Positions 17,132 through 26,278 of a stretch of DNA of 64,000 bases are shown here, one piece after another. Made by a program: the position numbers and the translations under genes. Source of the stretch: Acidobacteria bacterium AB60 (GTDB taxonomy: Bacteria; Acidobacteriota; Terriglobia; Terriglobales; Acidobacteriaceae); the NCBI GenBank assembly GCA_008682415.1, contig VANK01000002.1, positions 1-64,000 of the forward strand, read 5' to 3'. The notes beneath the pieces were generated by a model, which did no database searches, was not told where the DNA came from, and worked only from the letters and a program-made list of their open reading frames with translations. Every line of letters begins with the position of its first letter. Positions within the stretch are counted from its first letter, which is position 1.

Positions 17132-18598
17132 ATGGGTAAGGTTGTCAGCTCTTTTGAACTCTCACTTAAGCACCGGCCTCTCGGCCAGACTTTGGCGAAA
17201 TGGCTTTATGCAGAATTGAAGTCGGCCATTCTTGACGGGCGTCTGAAACCGGGACTCCAGGTTCCGGCTTCGAGAGATTTTGCCAGGCGTTACGGCATTT
17301 CGCGCGGAACCGTCGTTAGCGCATTTGAGCGATTGCAGGACGAAGGATACTTAACGTCGCAAGTTGGGATCGGTACAAAGGTGAGCGCCAAGGTCCCTCC
17401 CGGTGCGACGAATCGTCGATCAAGCCACGAGTTAACTGCGCACCTTCAGCGCGTCGTTTCGAATTATCGGCGCCCCAAGCAGTTCGTGAACTGGGTGATG
17501 CTCCCTGGAGTCCGGCCCTTTAGTATGCGGAATCCTGCTCTCAGCGAATTTCCGGCCGAACTCTGGGGACGGATTGCCGCAAAGCGTGCCCGCACATTTC
17601 GCTCGTGGATTCAACAAGAGGACGACGGCAGTGGATATCGGCCGTTGCGCGAAGCAGTGGCACACTATCTAGGCTCGTCCCGCGGCGTTACCTGCGATGC
17701 GCGACAGGTGGTCATTGTTTCTGGTACGCAGCAGGCGCTCGATCTTTTAGCGCGTTTTCTGCTCAAGCCGGGTGATCCGGTTTGGATGGAGGACCCAGGG
17801 TACTTCGGGGCATCAATTGCGTTTGACAGAGTGGGCGCAAGAATTATTCCGGTACCCGTGGATGATGAAGGGCTGTCCGTTTCCGCCGGAATCAAAGCGT
17901 GCCGTAATGCCAAGGGTGTATTCCTAACCCCAGCGCACCAGTATCCATTGGGGATGGTGATGTCGCTGAGGCGCAGGATAGAAGTCTTGGAATGGGCTGC
18001 GCTGGCCGGTTCGTTCATCATCGAAGACGACTATGACAGCGAATATCAATTCCGTGGTCAGCCCGTCCCGTCGCTTCAGGGGCTCGACCGGAACTCGAGT
18101 GTGATTTTTGTCGGTACATTTAAGAAACTCCTGTTCCCTTTATTGCGGCTTGGCTATATTGTGCTGCCGCCCTCCCTCGTTGAGGCCTTCGTTTCATTCC
18201 GCAGCGGCTCCGAATTTCATAGCTGCGGAATCGAGCAATCAATTCTGTCCGATTTTATCGTCGATGGACATTTTGGTCGCCACCTTCGCAAGATGCGAGA
18301 TCTTTATGCCGAGCGCCTTGAAGCCCTGCTTCACTACGGCGATCGATATTTGGGTGGACTGCTAAAGCTCTCAGATTCCAAAGCTGGCCTCTACATCGCC
18401 GGGTTCTTACAAAACGGAATGACATCCCCCGAGGCGGAGGCGATCTCTGCAAAACGAGGCATCGAGACGAGATCACTTGCACGATTTACGCTAAAACGGC
18501 ACGATCCCGGAGGCCTTTTGCTCGGTTTCGCCGCTTTCGACGAGAAGTCTATTCGTGCCGGAACGATTCAGCTCGCAGGAGCGCTTGGTGGCCGCTGA
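17132..18598 (+). CDS. MocR/PdxR-type regulator (GntR winged helix fused to class I aminotransferase)
   Basis: A 488-residue two-domain regulator. The N-terminal GntR winged helix (about 15-85) has LYAELKSAILDGRLKPGLQVPASRDFA and GISRGTVVSAFERLQDEGYL. The PLP domain (about 120-485) has VIVSGTQQALDLLARFL, EDPGYFG, EDDYDSEYQF and the Schiff-base region VGTFKKLLFPLLRLGY, where the second Lys takes the place of the usual SK Lys. MocR proteins act as PLP- or amine-responsive DNA-binding dimers. The divergent tandem membrane-protein pair is the most likely target. Confidence 0.92.
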   Translation: MGKVVSSFELSLKHRPLGQTLAKWLYAELKSAILDGRLKPGLQVPASRDFARRYGISRGTVVSAFERLQDEGYLTSQVGIGTKVSAKVPPGATNRRSSHELTAHLQRVVSNYRRPKQFVNWVMLPGVRPFSMRNPALSEFPAELWGRIAAKRARTFRSWIQQEDDGSGYRPLREAVAHYLGSSRGVTCDARQVVIVSGTQQALDLLARFLLKPGDPVWMEDPGYFGASIAFDRVGARIIPVPVDDEGLSVSAGIKACRNAKGVFLTPAHQYPLGMVMSLRRRIEVLEWAALAGSFIIEDDYDSEYQFRGQPVPSLQGLDRNSSVIFVGTFKKLLFPLLRLGYIVLPPSLVEAFVSFRSGSEFHSCGIEQSILSDFIVDGHFGRHLRKMRDLYAERLEALLHYGDRYLGGLLKLSDSKAGLYIAGFLQNGMTSPEAEAISAKRGIETRSLARFTLKRHDPGGLLLGFAAFDEKSIRAGTIQLAGALGGR

Positions 18599-18730
18599 AT
18601 TGAAACACTCCGTGCCGTGAGTACGACGCGGGGCGCGACGGGTGAACAGTGGAATGAACTCGTCATGGTTAACTTTCCGCAGACCGGATGTCATCCTAGT
18701 TGATGAAAAGAGTCGTCGGAGACCTCTGCT

Positions 18731-19636
18731 TTGTCGTTGAAAATGCATCAGGACGAAATTGAAATCAGCGGTGCAATGGTTCGCCAACTCCTCGCGGCAC
18801 AGTTCCCGCAGTGGGCGAGCCTTTCAGTCGAACCGGTGCTCCCTCTGGGCACAGACAATGTGCTTTATCGGCTGGGCAACGAGATGGTCGTGCGTTTGCC
18901 ACGTCGGCAGCGCACCGTCGAGACACTGTTAAAGGAGCGGCTTTGGCTACCGACACTGGCTCGTGAGCTACCTGTTCCTGTGCCCACTCCGATAGTGGAA
19001 GGAGAGCCTGGCGAAGGATATCCTTTTCCATGGTCTGTTTATTCCTGGCTCAGAGGTGAGAACGCGACCATCAACGGCATACACAATCTGAATCAATTCG
19101 CGAATGATCTTGCGGACTTCATAACGGCATTGCAGAAAGTCGATTCTTCCGCTGGTCCCGCGCCCGGTGAACATAATTTCTTTCGCGGTGCGCCGCTCAA
19201 AAGCCGCGACGAAATGACACGCGCCGCCATCGAAAGATTGGGCGACCAGATCGACAGAGCTGCCGTCAGTGCAGTATGGGAAACAGCTCTCGCAGTGGGA
19301 GAGAATGAACACTCACCAGTCTGGATTCACGGCGACTTGGACTTTCGCAATCTCTTGGTCGAGCTAGGCCGGCTGAGCGCGGTGATTGATTTCGGCTGTC
19401 TCGCTGTGGGCGACCCAGCTTGTGATTTCATGGTCGCATGGAAGCTATTTCGGTCCGATTCAAGGGATCCCTTTCGAACTCGACTCGCCATCGATGATCG
19501 GACTTGGTCAAGAAGCCGAGGTTGGGTTCTCTCTCAGGCACTGATGATCTTGTCCTACTACGATCTCGAAAACAATCCAACTCTCGTCCTTGAAGCCGAG
19601 CAATGGCTCAAAGAGGCACTCACCGACACTTTGTAG
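18731..19636 (+). CDS. Aminoglycoside phosphotransferase (APH) family protein
   Basis: A 301-residue kinase-like protein. The catalytic loop WIHGDLDFRNLLV (about 198-210) and the metal-binding VIDFGCLAVGDPACDF (about 218-233) are intact, as are the N-lobe PLGTDNVLYRLG and VVRLPRR. The family phosphorylates small hydroxylated substrates, including but not limited to antibiotics, so resistance should not be assumed. TTG at 18731 has GGAGA 8 bases upstream; ATG 18743 is the alternative. It stands alone between MocR and a DoxX-like gene. Confidence 0.88.
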   Translation: MSLKMHQDEIEISGAMVRQLLAAQFPQWASLSVEPVLPLGTDNVLYRLGNEMVVRLPRRQRTVETLLKERLWLPTLARELPVPVPTPIVEGEPGEGYPFPWSVYSWLRGENATINGIHNLNQFANDLADFITALQKVDSSAGPAPGEHNFFRGAPLKSRDEMTRAAIERLGDQIDRAAVSAVWETALAVGENEHSPVWIHGDLDFRNLLVELGRLSAVIDFGCLAVGDPACDFMVAWKLFRSDSRDPFRTRLAIDDRTWSRSRGWVLSQALMILSYYDLENNPTLVLEAEQWLKEALTDTL

Positions 19637-19909
19637 TTTGAAGACGGTGAGCCTCTCCCAACATAAAGATTTTCTCCCTCTTTCAATCTTCCAATGGCCG
19701 CATTCAGGCTGCAAATTCCATGGAGCGGAGGCGATTTCCGCAAGGCACGATGACGTGTGGGCGACAACTGCAGATGAGAATGGCGCGCATTGTTACGTGA
19801 TCGATTGTCTGCCGCGAATTCTGGATGGTCCAACGAAAATAGAACAAAATGGCTCTACTAACCGTACCAACCGACAGCGTACGATCAGCTCTGTTTTCGA
19901 CTGCTCGCC

Positions 19910-20782
19910 ATGCATCTGTTCCGAGAGGTCCCAGATCAACAAATGAGACGAATTGCGAGGCTAGGTGAATGGCTTTTTGCCACGTTGATGTTGTATTCGG
20001 GAGTGATGCACTTCAAGTTCGCTCAATTCGTCGCCGGCATCGTTCCTTCTTGGTTGCCCTGGCATCTGTTTTGGGCGTATTTCACCGGAGCAATGCTGTT
20101 TGCCGGAGGCATTAGCATCATTATCGATAAGCTCACACGGGTCGCTGCGACGCTGCTTGGGATACTTCTATCGTCGTTTTTCCTGTTCATCCATGCTCCC
20201 AGCATGATTCACAGTGTCATAAGCGCACCTCACGACGCCAGCGTTCTTTGGTCATTCAACGGCACCGGCGGGGTCAATAACGCGCTGAAAGACCTTGCCC
20301 TGACGCTATCTGCACTAATGATTGCAGTATTTGGGCGCGAATCGCAAAATCGACGATCGGTCGGCTGGATCCTCACGAGCACATTCGCGATCGTGATGGT
20401 GTTGTTCGGTGTGGAGCACTTCTTCTTTACCCAATTCACACCGGGCATCCCGTCGTGGAGCTTTGTCACTTTCTGGATTCCATTGCGGATGGTTTCCGGC
20501 TATGTAACGGGGCTGGGATTGCTGGTTGGTGGCAGCATGATTCTGCTGAGGAGGAAAGTTACATTGTCAGCAACTTGTCTTGGCTTGATGATCGTTGTCG
20601 TTGCTGCGCTGACGTATGCATTCAGGATGGTGGCTCATTTGGGAAGCTATGGCGAGTTGACCAACTCGATCAAAGATCTCGCCGTTGGAGGCGGTACCTT
20701 GATAATCGCCGGATCGATGCAAGCCAAGGGCCCTCTAGTCGCCAGAACGGAGGTCGCTGGCGAGTCGCTGCAGACTATATAG
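19910..20782 (+). CDS. DoxX-like membrane protein with two internal repeats
   Basis: A 290-residue membrane protein with about eight segments in two related halves. Each half has the DoxX-like pattern: LFATLMLYSGVMHFKFAQFVAGIVPSW in the first and VMVLFGVEHFFFTQFTPGIPSW in the second, followed by an aromatic helix, GxxLLxGG and a loop ending NALKDLALT or NSIKDLAVG. The ATG at 19910 is taken; ATG 19943 is possible. The role of DoxX-like proteins is unclear, with links to redox and lipid metabolism. The 273 bp before it show no gene. Confidence 0.75.
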   Translation: MHLFREVPDQQMRRIARLGEWLFATLMLYSGVMHFKFAQFVAGIVPSWLPWHLFWAYFTGAMLFAGGISIIIDKLTRVAATLLGILLSSFFLFIHAPSMIHSVISAPHDASVLWSFNGTGGVNNALKDLALTLSALMIAVFGRESQNRRSVGWILTSTFAIVMVLFGVEHFFFTQFTPGIPSWSFVTFWIPLRMVSGYVTGLGLLVGGSMILLRRKVTLSATCLGLMIVVVAALTYAFRMVAHLGSYGELTNSIKDLAVGGGTLIIAGSMQAKGPLVARTEVAGESLQTI

Positions 20783-20901
20783 CAGTTTGCCATTCTCAAT
20801 GAGACAGTATGCCACCCATCAATTCCTTCACCGATCGGGATTGGGTGCTCTTCATTAGTCCATACACGTCTTGGTTGATTGAGAGCGTTGCCGGTCTCGC
20901 C

Positions 20902-21189
20902 TTATTGAATCCAGAGGCGTTTGTATCTCTCCACCCAATCGAGCACAGGCTTTAGCTTTAGCGCGTTTATCCGATAGAGCCGATTCGAGCCGCGCCGCCT
21001 CACTAACAACAATCCCACCTTTCGGAGGACGGCGAGGTGTTTAGAAATGGATGGCTGCGAGGCTGAAAGGCACGATACGAATTCGAGAACGGAATGCTCT
21101 TCACCGTCTAAGACCAAGTCAAGGATCCGTCGTCTGCGTGCTTCCGCGATTGCATTGAATGCATCGGTGGTTGTGGCAGAGCGCGCCAT
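20902..21189 (-). CDS. ArsR family winged-helix regulator
   Basis: A 95-residue regulator with the ArsR fold: DAFNAIAEARRRRILDLVLDGEEHSV, then LSASQPSISKHLAVLRKVGLLLVRRRGSNRLYRIN as recognition helix and wing, and VERYKRLW at the C-terminus. There are no Cys metal ligands of the ArsR type, so this belongs to the non-metal group that usually sits beside a SRPBCC gene. No SRPBCC gene follows here; the sequence upstream (21190-21699) is decayed. Confidence 0.9.
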   Translation of the reverse strand: MARSATTTDAFNAIAEARRRRILDLVLDGEEHSVLEFVSCLSASQPSISKHLAVLRKVGLLLVRRRGSNRLYRINALKLKPVLDWVERYKRLWIQ

Positions 21190-21318
21190 TTCTATCAGGG
21201 ACTCATTATTGAAGATTGCGGTTTTCCAATTTGTCGCTTGCTTCCTGGGAGCGGCAGTGAGGAACCGAAACAGTGCTTCGGATCCCCTGTTTGAGCGAGT
21301 GATAAGAACAGGTGTTGG

Positions 21319-21426
21319 TCATCGCTGAAACTTGATCGCCATTTTGTTTCGAACCGGAATGACGATGATTGAAAGGGAGTTCCGGCGTCATCGCTGACTG
21401 TCGGAAGATGAACGCCGATCGCCTCG
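21319..21426 (-). pseudogene. Decayed 3' end of a paralog of the secreted protein at 13280
   Basis: On the minus strand the sequence reads EAIGVHLPTVSDDAGTPF, then after a one-base frame change IIVIPVRNKMAIKFQR and a stop. This aligns with the last 33 residues of the 13280 protein (FGAPLPQLSDDAGTPF followed by VVVIPVDHNLFVK). No start or upstream part of such a gene can be found up to 21699, though the frame at 21444-21629 may hold another decayed segment. It is a frameshifted gene remnant. Confidence 0.6.
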
Positions 21427-21699
21427 CTTCCGAATCATTGAATTCACGTTTCCCTCGACCAAACCTCGGTCAGGTGGCAAAATAATCGATTCTCTCCGTA
21501 TCCTCGCACACCATCCGCCCCGTAATAGGAATAGAAACTCTCCCGCGTGTGGTGTTGGCGTACTTCTTGACCATAGGGCCTCATGTAGAACACGTGTAGA
21601 GCCATATTGTTCTGACCGCTGTGTACCATTGAAGAGAGCTGGGCCGATTATGGTATGGATTGTGAGTTCATTGTTGTGCGTCCTGTCCGGGAGTGATTC

Positions 21700-23664
21700 A
21701 TGCACGTCCGCCCGCTAGGTCTTTTCCTCGGAATGATCCTGATGGCACAGGATGTGTTCGGATGGACTGTCGATCTTGAAAGATCTCGTGTCCCGATCAC
21801 TGAACTTGCCGGGCCTTGGCGCTTCCAAACCGGGGACGACTCCGCCTGGTCAAACCCTAACTTTGACGACTCACCCTGGGCACTCATCCGTACCGATAAA
21901 GGCTGGAGCGATCAAGGCTACAGTGCCTACCACGGCACCGCTTGGTACCGCCTAGAAATCCAGCTCCCGGCCCAGCATGGTCACCTGAGCCTCTACATAC
22001 CGAATGTCGATGTGAGCTGCCAAGTCTATGCGAATGGCAGATTGATCGGACAGAAGGGAGACCTGCCCCCGCGCCCACGCTGGGTCACGCAAACTCGATT
22101 GATCTTCCAAATTCCCGAAGACATCGCTAATTCCGGACGTTTATTGCTTGCTATCCGCGTCTGGAACGATTCTGCTGTTGACGATGTCGTCGCCCTGCAC
22201 ACTTTTCCACGAGGCCTGAACGCAGTTCCTCTCCTCGGCGATACACGTGCGATTGCGCAATTGCGGAACCTGGAGAGCCACGATCTCTATTGGCGCAGCT
22301 CGTCCACGGTGATCGAGCTTTTCGCAAACCTCTTCAGTGGGCTGGCGAGCCTCGGCATTTTCGCGTTACGCCGCAAGGAGCGCGAGTATCTCTGGTTCGG
22401 CATATATATCTTGGCTTGGGCTGCATACGAATCTCTGGAACTCTACTCGTCAATTCTCTCGGCCCCCTATTATGCCATCCAAATCGTCGAATGGTTCCTG
22501 TTTGGGGTTGGGCTCTGCACGTTTATTGAATTCCTAACGACGTTGTTCGAACTGGGCAGACGGCGAGCTTATGCTGGAGGACTGTTCTTCGGTGCGCTGG
22601 CTGTATGCATGGCTGCAGCAGACACACTCCAGCCGGGATACGGATGGCGCATCGGATTTGGATTGGGTCTGCCGGGGTGGCACATATGCCAAATCCTGTT
22701 GCTGTATCGCGCAAGGAAGGCTGGGCGCAAGGAAGCGAACGTGCTCCTCGCAGCAGTAGCTGTGAGCTTGGCCCAGGACGCAATCTATTTCCTAAACAAC
22801 ATTCCCTTCTTTTCCCGGCTCGCGTGGGAGCAGTGGCTGCTCAATTTTCTTGCGCGAGGCATTCAATGGCCGTTCCCCTACTTCGTTCCCAATCTCACGG
22901 GCGATCTCACAAACTTGGCGGTTCTTGTGGTGCTCATTCGCCGCTACGCCCGTATCCGTCAGGAAGAGGAGCGGATTGAGAGTGAACTTGAGGCTGCGCG
23001 AACTGTACAGAAGATCCTGATCCCAGACGAGATTCCCGCTCTCCCCGGCTTCAATGTCGAGGCAGTCTACAAGCCAGCCAGTCAGGTCGGAGGCGACTTC
23101 TTCCAGATCGTTCCTGCTAGATCGGGCGGAGCAATGATTGCGATCGGCGACGTCAGCGGCAAAGGCATGCCGGCGGCCATGACCGTTTCACTTCTCGTTG
23201 GCACTTTCCGGACGCTGGCCCACTACACGCAAAATCCGGGAGAAATTCTATGCGCAATGAACCGACTTATGCTTTCGCGCACGGGAGGAGGCTTTACCAC
23301 GTGCCTCGTGCTGCGCGCCGAACCCGACGGAAGACTGGTCGCCGCCAATGCAGGGCATCTCGCGCCTTACATAAACGGCGAGGAAGTTGCAGTCGATAGC
23401 GGGCTCCCGCTCGGCTTGGCTCCTGAGTCGAGATATCCTGAGACTCAGATCAAGCTCAGCGCCCAGGGCCATCTCACCTTAATCACGGATGGCGTACCCG
23501 AGGCTCGCGACACTCACGGCGAGCTCTTTGGCTTTGACCGAACCGCTTCAGTAGTGCGCGGAACCGCCGATACTGTAGCAGCCGCGGCGCAAAAGTTCGG
23601 TCAAAGCGATGACATCACCGTGGTGAGGCTATCGCTCGCCCCAGACCACACGTGCTTCCGTTGA
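21700..23664 (+). CDS. Membrane-bound SpoIIE-type PP2C phosphatase with extracytoplasmic sensor domain
   Basis: A 654-residue signalling protein. It has a signal peptide (about 1-22), then an extracytoplasmic beta-sandwich (about 25-190) resembling a glycosidase sugar-binding domain: GPWRFQTGDDSAWS, DDSPW and HGTAWYRLEIQLP. About seven membrane segments (190-415) give a 7TMR-DISM-like arrangement, followed by a coiled linker (EEERIESELEAARTVQ) and a SpoIIE phosphatase domain (430-650) with GGDFFQI, GDVSGKGMPAAM, NAGHLAPY, LITDGVPEA and SDDITVVRL. All metal-binding Asp positions appear intact. It probably dephosphorylates an anti-anti-sigma factor; no such partner is encoded nearby. Confidence 0.88.
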   Translation: MHVRPLGLFLGMILMAQDVFGWTVDLERSRVPITELAGPWRFQTGDDSAWSNPNFDDSPWALIRTDKGWSDQGYSAYHGTAWYRLEIQLPAQHGHLSLYIPNVDVSCQVYANGRLIGQKGDLPPRPRWVTQTRLIFQIPEDIANSGRLLLAIRVWNDSAVDDVVALHTFPRGLNAVPLLGDTRAIAQLRNLESHDLYWRSSSTVIELFANLFSGLASLGIFALRRKEREYLWFGIYILAWAAYESLELYSSILSAPYYAIQIVEWFLFGVGLCTFIEFLTTLFELGRRRAYAGGLFFGALAVCMAAADTLQPGYGWRIGFGLGLPGWHICQILLLYRARKAGRKEANVLLAAVAVSLAQDAIYFLNNIPFFSRLAWEQWLLNFLARGIQWPFPYFVPNLTGDLTNLAVLVVLIRRYARIRQEEERIESELEAARTVQKILIPDEIPALPGFNVEAVYKPASQVGGDFFQIVPARSGGAMIAIGDVSGKGMPAAMTVSLLVGTFRTLAHYTQNPGEILCAMNRLMLSRTGGGFTTCLVLRAEPDGRLVAANAGHLAPYINGEEVAVDSGLPLGLAPESRYPETQIKLSAQGHLTLITDGVPEARDTHGELFGFDRTASVVRGTADTVAAAAQKFGQSDDITVVRLSLAPDHTCFR

Positions 23665-23759
23665 CATGAACACAAAATAGCGCTTTCAGCACAGAGTTGA
23701 ATTCTCTAGATCGGTTCATCCACGAAGCAACAAGCAGGCAAAGGAAAGAGGGAGTGAGT

Positions 23760-24449
23760 ATGAGTGAGCAAGGGTGGCGTGATTTCCTCACCGCTAAAGG
23801 TGTTGAGGACTGGGTCGTACTGCACGGCGGTGCGACTGCAGTGTTTCGTGTCGGGTCGCTTCGCGAGGCGGCACGGCTCGCTCAGGCAGTTTCAGACGCC
23901 CCAGGTATCGAGGATTCTGGAGTAATGCTTACTTTGGGAAATAATAGCTTGAGTGTTCGACTGAGTCGCGATCTCTGGCAGCTCGAGTCGCGACACGTCG
24001 AACTCGCCCGGGGAATTTCTCGAGTTGCTCGATCTCGAGGCGCCGTATGTGATCGTGGATCGGTTCACGAAGTTCAGGTTGCAATCGCGGCTAAGCCGGA
24101 TGCAATCGATATCGGGTTCTGGCGCGCTGTGCTCGGATACTTGCCCGTGGCTGATGATAATGCGATTGACCCTCTAGGCCACGGGTCAACGGTGTGGATG
24201 CAGGAACTCGAGGATACTAAGCCGTTACGCCACGCAATGCACATCGATGTCTCGGTCGGACGTGAGTACGTCAAGGCGCGGCTTGAAGCGGCACTTGCCT
24301 CTGGTGGACGAATTGTCGACGACTCGCACGCGCCGTCGCACTGGACTCTCGCCGACCAGGCAGGCAATCGCGTCTGCATTTGCGCCTGGCCAGACGGTTC
24401 CGCACAGCAGGAAGTGATAACGCAAGCAGAGACAAACGCGAGAGACTAA
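23760..24449 (+). CDS. Pterin-dehydratase-like / VOC (glyoxalase-like) fusion protein
   Basis: A 229-residue protein. The N-terminal 100 residues resemble 4a-hydroxytetrahydrobiopterin dehydratase (WVVLHGGATAVFRVGSLREAARLAQAV, then a VMLTLGNNSLSVRL strand), but the catalytic His cluster is not evident. The C-terminal 115 residues look like a glyoxalase-like VOC domain (GFWRAVLGYLPVADD, HAMHIDVSV, DQAGNRVCICAWPD). ATG 23760 is chosen because GAGGGAG lies just upstream; the frame extends back to 23697. The role is unknown. Confidence 0.78.
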   Translation: MSEQGWRDFLTAKGVEDWVVLHGGATAVFRVGSLREAARLAQAVSDAPGIEDSGVMLTLGNNSLSVRLSRDLWQLESRHVELARGISRVARSRGAVCDRGSVHEVQVAIAAKPDAIDIGFWRAVLGYLPVADDNAIDPLGHGSTVWMQELEDTKPLRHAMHIDVSVGREYVKARLEAALASGGRIVDDSHAPSHWTLADQAGNRVCICAWPDGSAQQEVITQAETNARD

Positions 24450-24869
24450 TGTCAAAACGTCGGGTAGAGTTGTCCCGACCGCCGCTCCCACCTGTTTGAG
24501 TGCCTTGGCTATTTACCCAATCCAATGGATTCGCGAGGTCACATCGCCCCGGGAGGAGCCTGAAATATTCGTCTAAAGGATGCAAACGGTACCGATCTCA
24601 TCGTCGCACGTGATCGGGCGCGTGCCTTAAAACGCAAATCCAATAGCTGTTGAGCTACCCGGGCGAGCAGGTGCCTTCGGGCCCCTACCACCCGATTCAG
24701 GTCATCGCGAGTAAAGGAACGAGTCGCCCACGACTCGTCCACAGATAGGCTATGGAAGTATCGGCGACAACTCGGGAACTTGCGCACGTATGGAACGATT
24801 ACCGTTGTTGGAATCCTATCCAGCGAACCGAGGCAGATTGGCGCTGGATGAGGATGGTTGATTCGCAAT
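24450..24869. other. Gene-free stretch between convergent genes
   Basis: A minus-strand frame (24539-24943) runs into the end of the beta-propeller gene and has an Arg-rich C-terminus, but no start signal or domain that I recognise. It may be a decayed gene. No RNA gene or repeat is visible. Confidence 0.35.
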
Positions 24870-25913
24870 CTATTGAAGCTTGATGACCGAAACGCTTGGA
24901 GGCGGAGGCGGTGTGTTGTAGTTTTCGCTCGTGTTGCCGACATAGAGAAGCTCGTTACCGGAATCGACAGCAGTGTTAACCGGTGTGTTGCCTACCGGAA
25001 TGGTGACCTGCGTTACGATGTTGGTTTTCTCGTCCACGACGGCGACGTTGTTGTTCTGCTGAATTGCCACATAGACTTTCTGGTTCGCAGAGTTTACCGA
25101 GACGCCATTTGGCTGGCCATTCAGGCCTGAGTTGGTGGAGATGAGCGTATTTGTCGAGCCATCGATCTTCGAGATGTCGCCAAACCAGCCCGCAACGAAG
25201 ATGAGGTTACGTCTGGTGTCAACATCACCGCCGTAAGCCAAAGGGGCCAGCCCTTTGATCGTGGTGACCGAAGCGTTGGCGCTGCCGTCCACTACCCAAA
25301 GTGCGCCGGGGTACCGGTTAACCACGCTATACACCATGTTGGTCGTCGGATTCACGAACACCGCAACCTGCGGATCGCCAAATGGGGTATAAGTGGGTTC
25401 TGGGTCATCTATCGTGGCGATCAGATTCAGCGTGCTGCCATCGAAAACGATCATGGCTTCATTGCCGTTGCTGGCATCAGGACCCTGCACGTAAACACGG
25501 TGGGTGGCGGGATTGACAGCAATGCCATTGCAGTTGCTGTAGGGGTAGTTGGCTGCAATCGTGTTGGTGTTGAGATCGAGGGAGAAAATGCCTTGAGCGT
25601 AATCAACCACGTATGCACGGCGGAGAATGGGATCGACTGCTATGCCCTGCAACTGTCCGCTCCCCACATCAATCGTCGTAATGATCTCGTTACTCTTCTG
25701 GTCAACCACTTCCACGTTGCTACCGGCGATGTAGACGCGACTCGTGAGCGGATTGATGGCAATACTCATGGGATTGCCCTGCGTGCCGTCGGATGCAGGA
25801 ATTGTTGCATGCACTGACTGCGCTGAGGCGAGACTGCCCAGCAGCGGAAGAGTTAAGGCGGCTTGCAGGTAGACATAGGCTCTCGCTGCACTCGTGAGAG
25901 GCATCATGGACAC
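24870..25913 (-). CDS. Secreted YVTN/YncE-type beta-propeller protein
   Basis: A 347-residue protein with a signal peptide (about 1-32, ending ASAQS) and about seven repeated blades of the form INPLTSRVYIAG, VVDQKSNEIITTIDVG, IAVDPILRRAYVVD, IAVNPATHRVYVQG, VFVNPTTNMVYSVV, SVNSANQKVYVA and TAVDSGNELLYVG. This is the YVTN-repeat pattern. Such proteins are surface or periplasmic scaffolds or ligand binders, and no catalytic role is implied. The C-terminus has a Pro-rich tail (NTPPPPPSVSV). Confidence 0.88.
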   Translation of the reverse strand: MSMMPLTSAARAYVYLQAALTLPLLGSLASAQSVHATIPASDGTQGNPMSIAINPLTSRVYIAGSNVEVVDQKSNEIITTIDVGSGQLQGIAVDPILRRAYVVDYAQGIFSLDLNTNTIAANYPYSNCNGIAVNPATHRVYVQGPDASNGNEAMIVFDGSTLNLIATIDDPEPTYTPFGDPQVAVFVNPTTNMVYSVVNRYPGALWVVDGSANASVTTIKGLAPLAYGGDVDTRRNLIFVAGWFGDISKIDGSTNTLISTNSGLNGQPNGVSVNSANQKVYVAIQQNNNVAVVDEKTNIVTQVTIPVGNTPVNTAVDSGNELLYVGNTSENYNTPPPPPSVSVIKLQ

Positions 25914-26278
25914 TCCTTATGTTTCTATGGAACCTCGATCTCGCCGCGCGGCTGACTTTCTATTTTTGCAACTGATGCTTAGAAAGAGGATCAGAGTAGC
26001 AGGTTGCTTTCAGCGTCCGTCGCACGCGAAACCAAGAGTTCAGGGGCCGGTGGGGCAAAATGAACCTCAGCACCCGGATGAGTTGTGAGGTCCCGCATAC
26101 CCCCACTCGTCACTTTGACGATCCTTCGCCTGCGGGCCGGGTTACACCCTTGCCTCTAGCGGTACCAGGTGGTAGAAATGACGCCACCCGGTTTCGGCGC
26201 AGTGGCAGCGCTCTGACTGTGACACCGATGTATTTTTCTTACGCGAACGCGCGACTCCAAAACTAAGGAGGAAAGTCT
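25914..26278. other. Divergent promoter region
   Basis: 365 bp between the start of the beta-propeller gene (minus) and the methyltransferase gene (plus). No supported gene. It must carry both promoters; I could not assign boxes with confidence. The only clear element is the AAGGAGGAAAG ribosome binding site immediately before 26279. Confidence 0.4.

Noticed and set aside
18731-19636. Reading the APH-family gene as an antibiotic resistance gene
   Set aside because: The kinase motifs show only the fold; the family has many non-resistance members and the context gives no support.
21444-21629. A 61-codon minus-strand frame that looks protein-like
   Set aside because: No recognisable family or start site; only mentioned as a possible remnant within the decayed tract.
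24539-24943. A 134-codon minus-strand frame with an Arg-rich end
   Set aside because: It overlaps the 3' end of the beta-propeller gene and has no start signal; it might be decayed coding sequence, but I cannot identify it.
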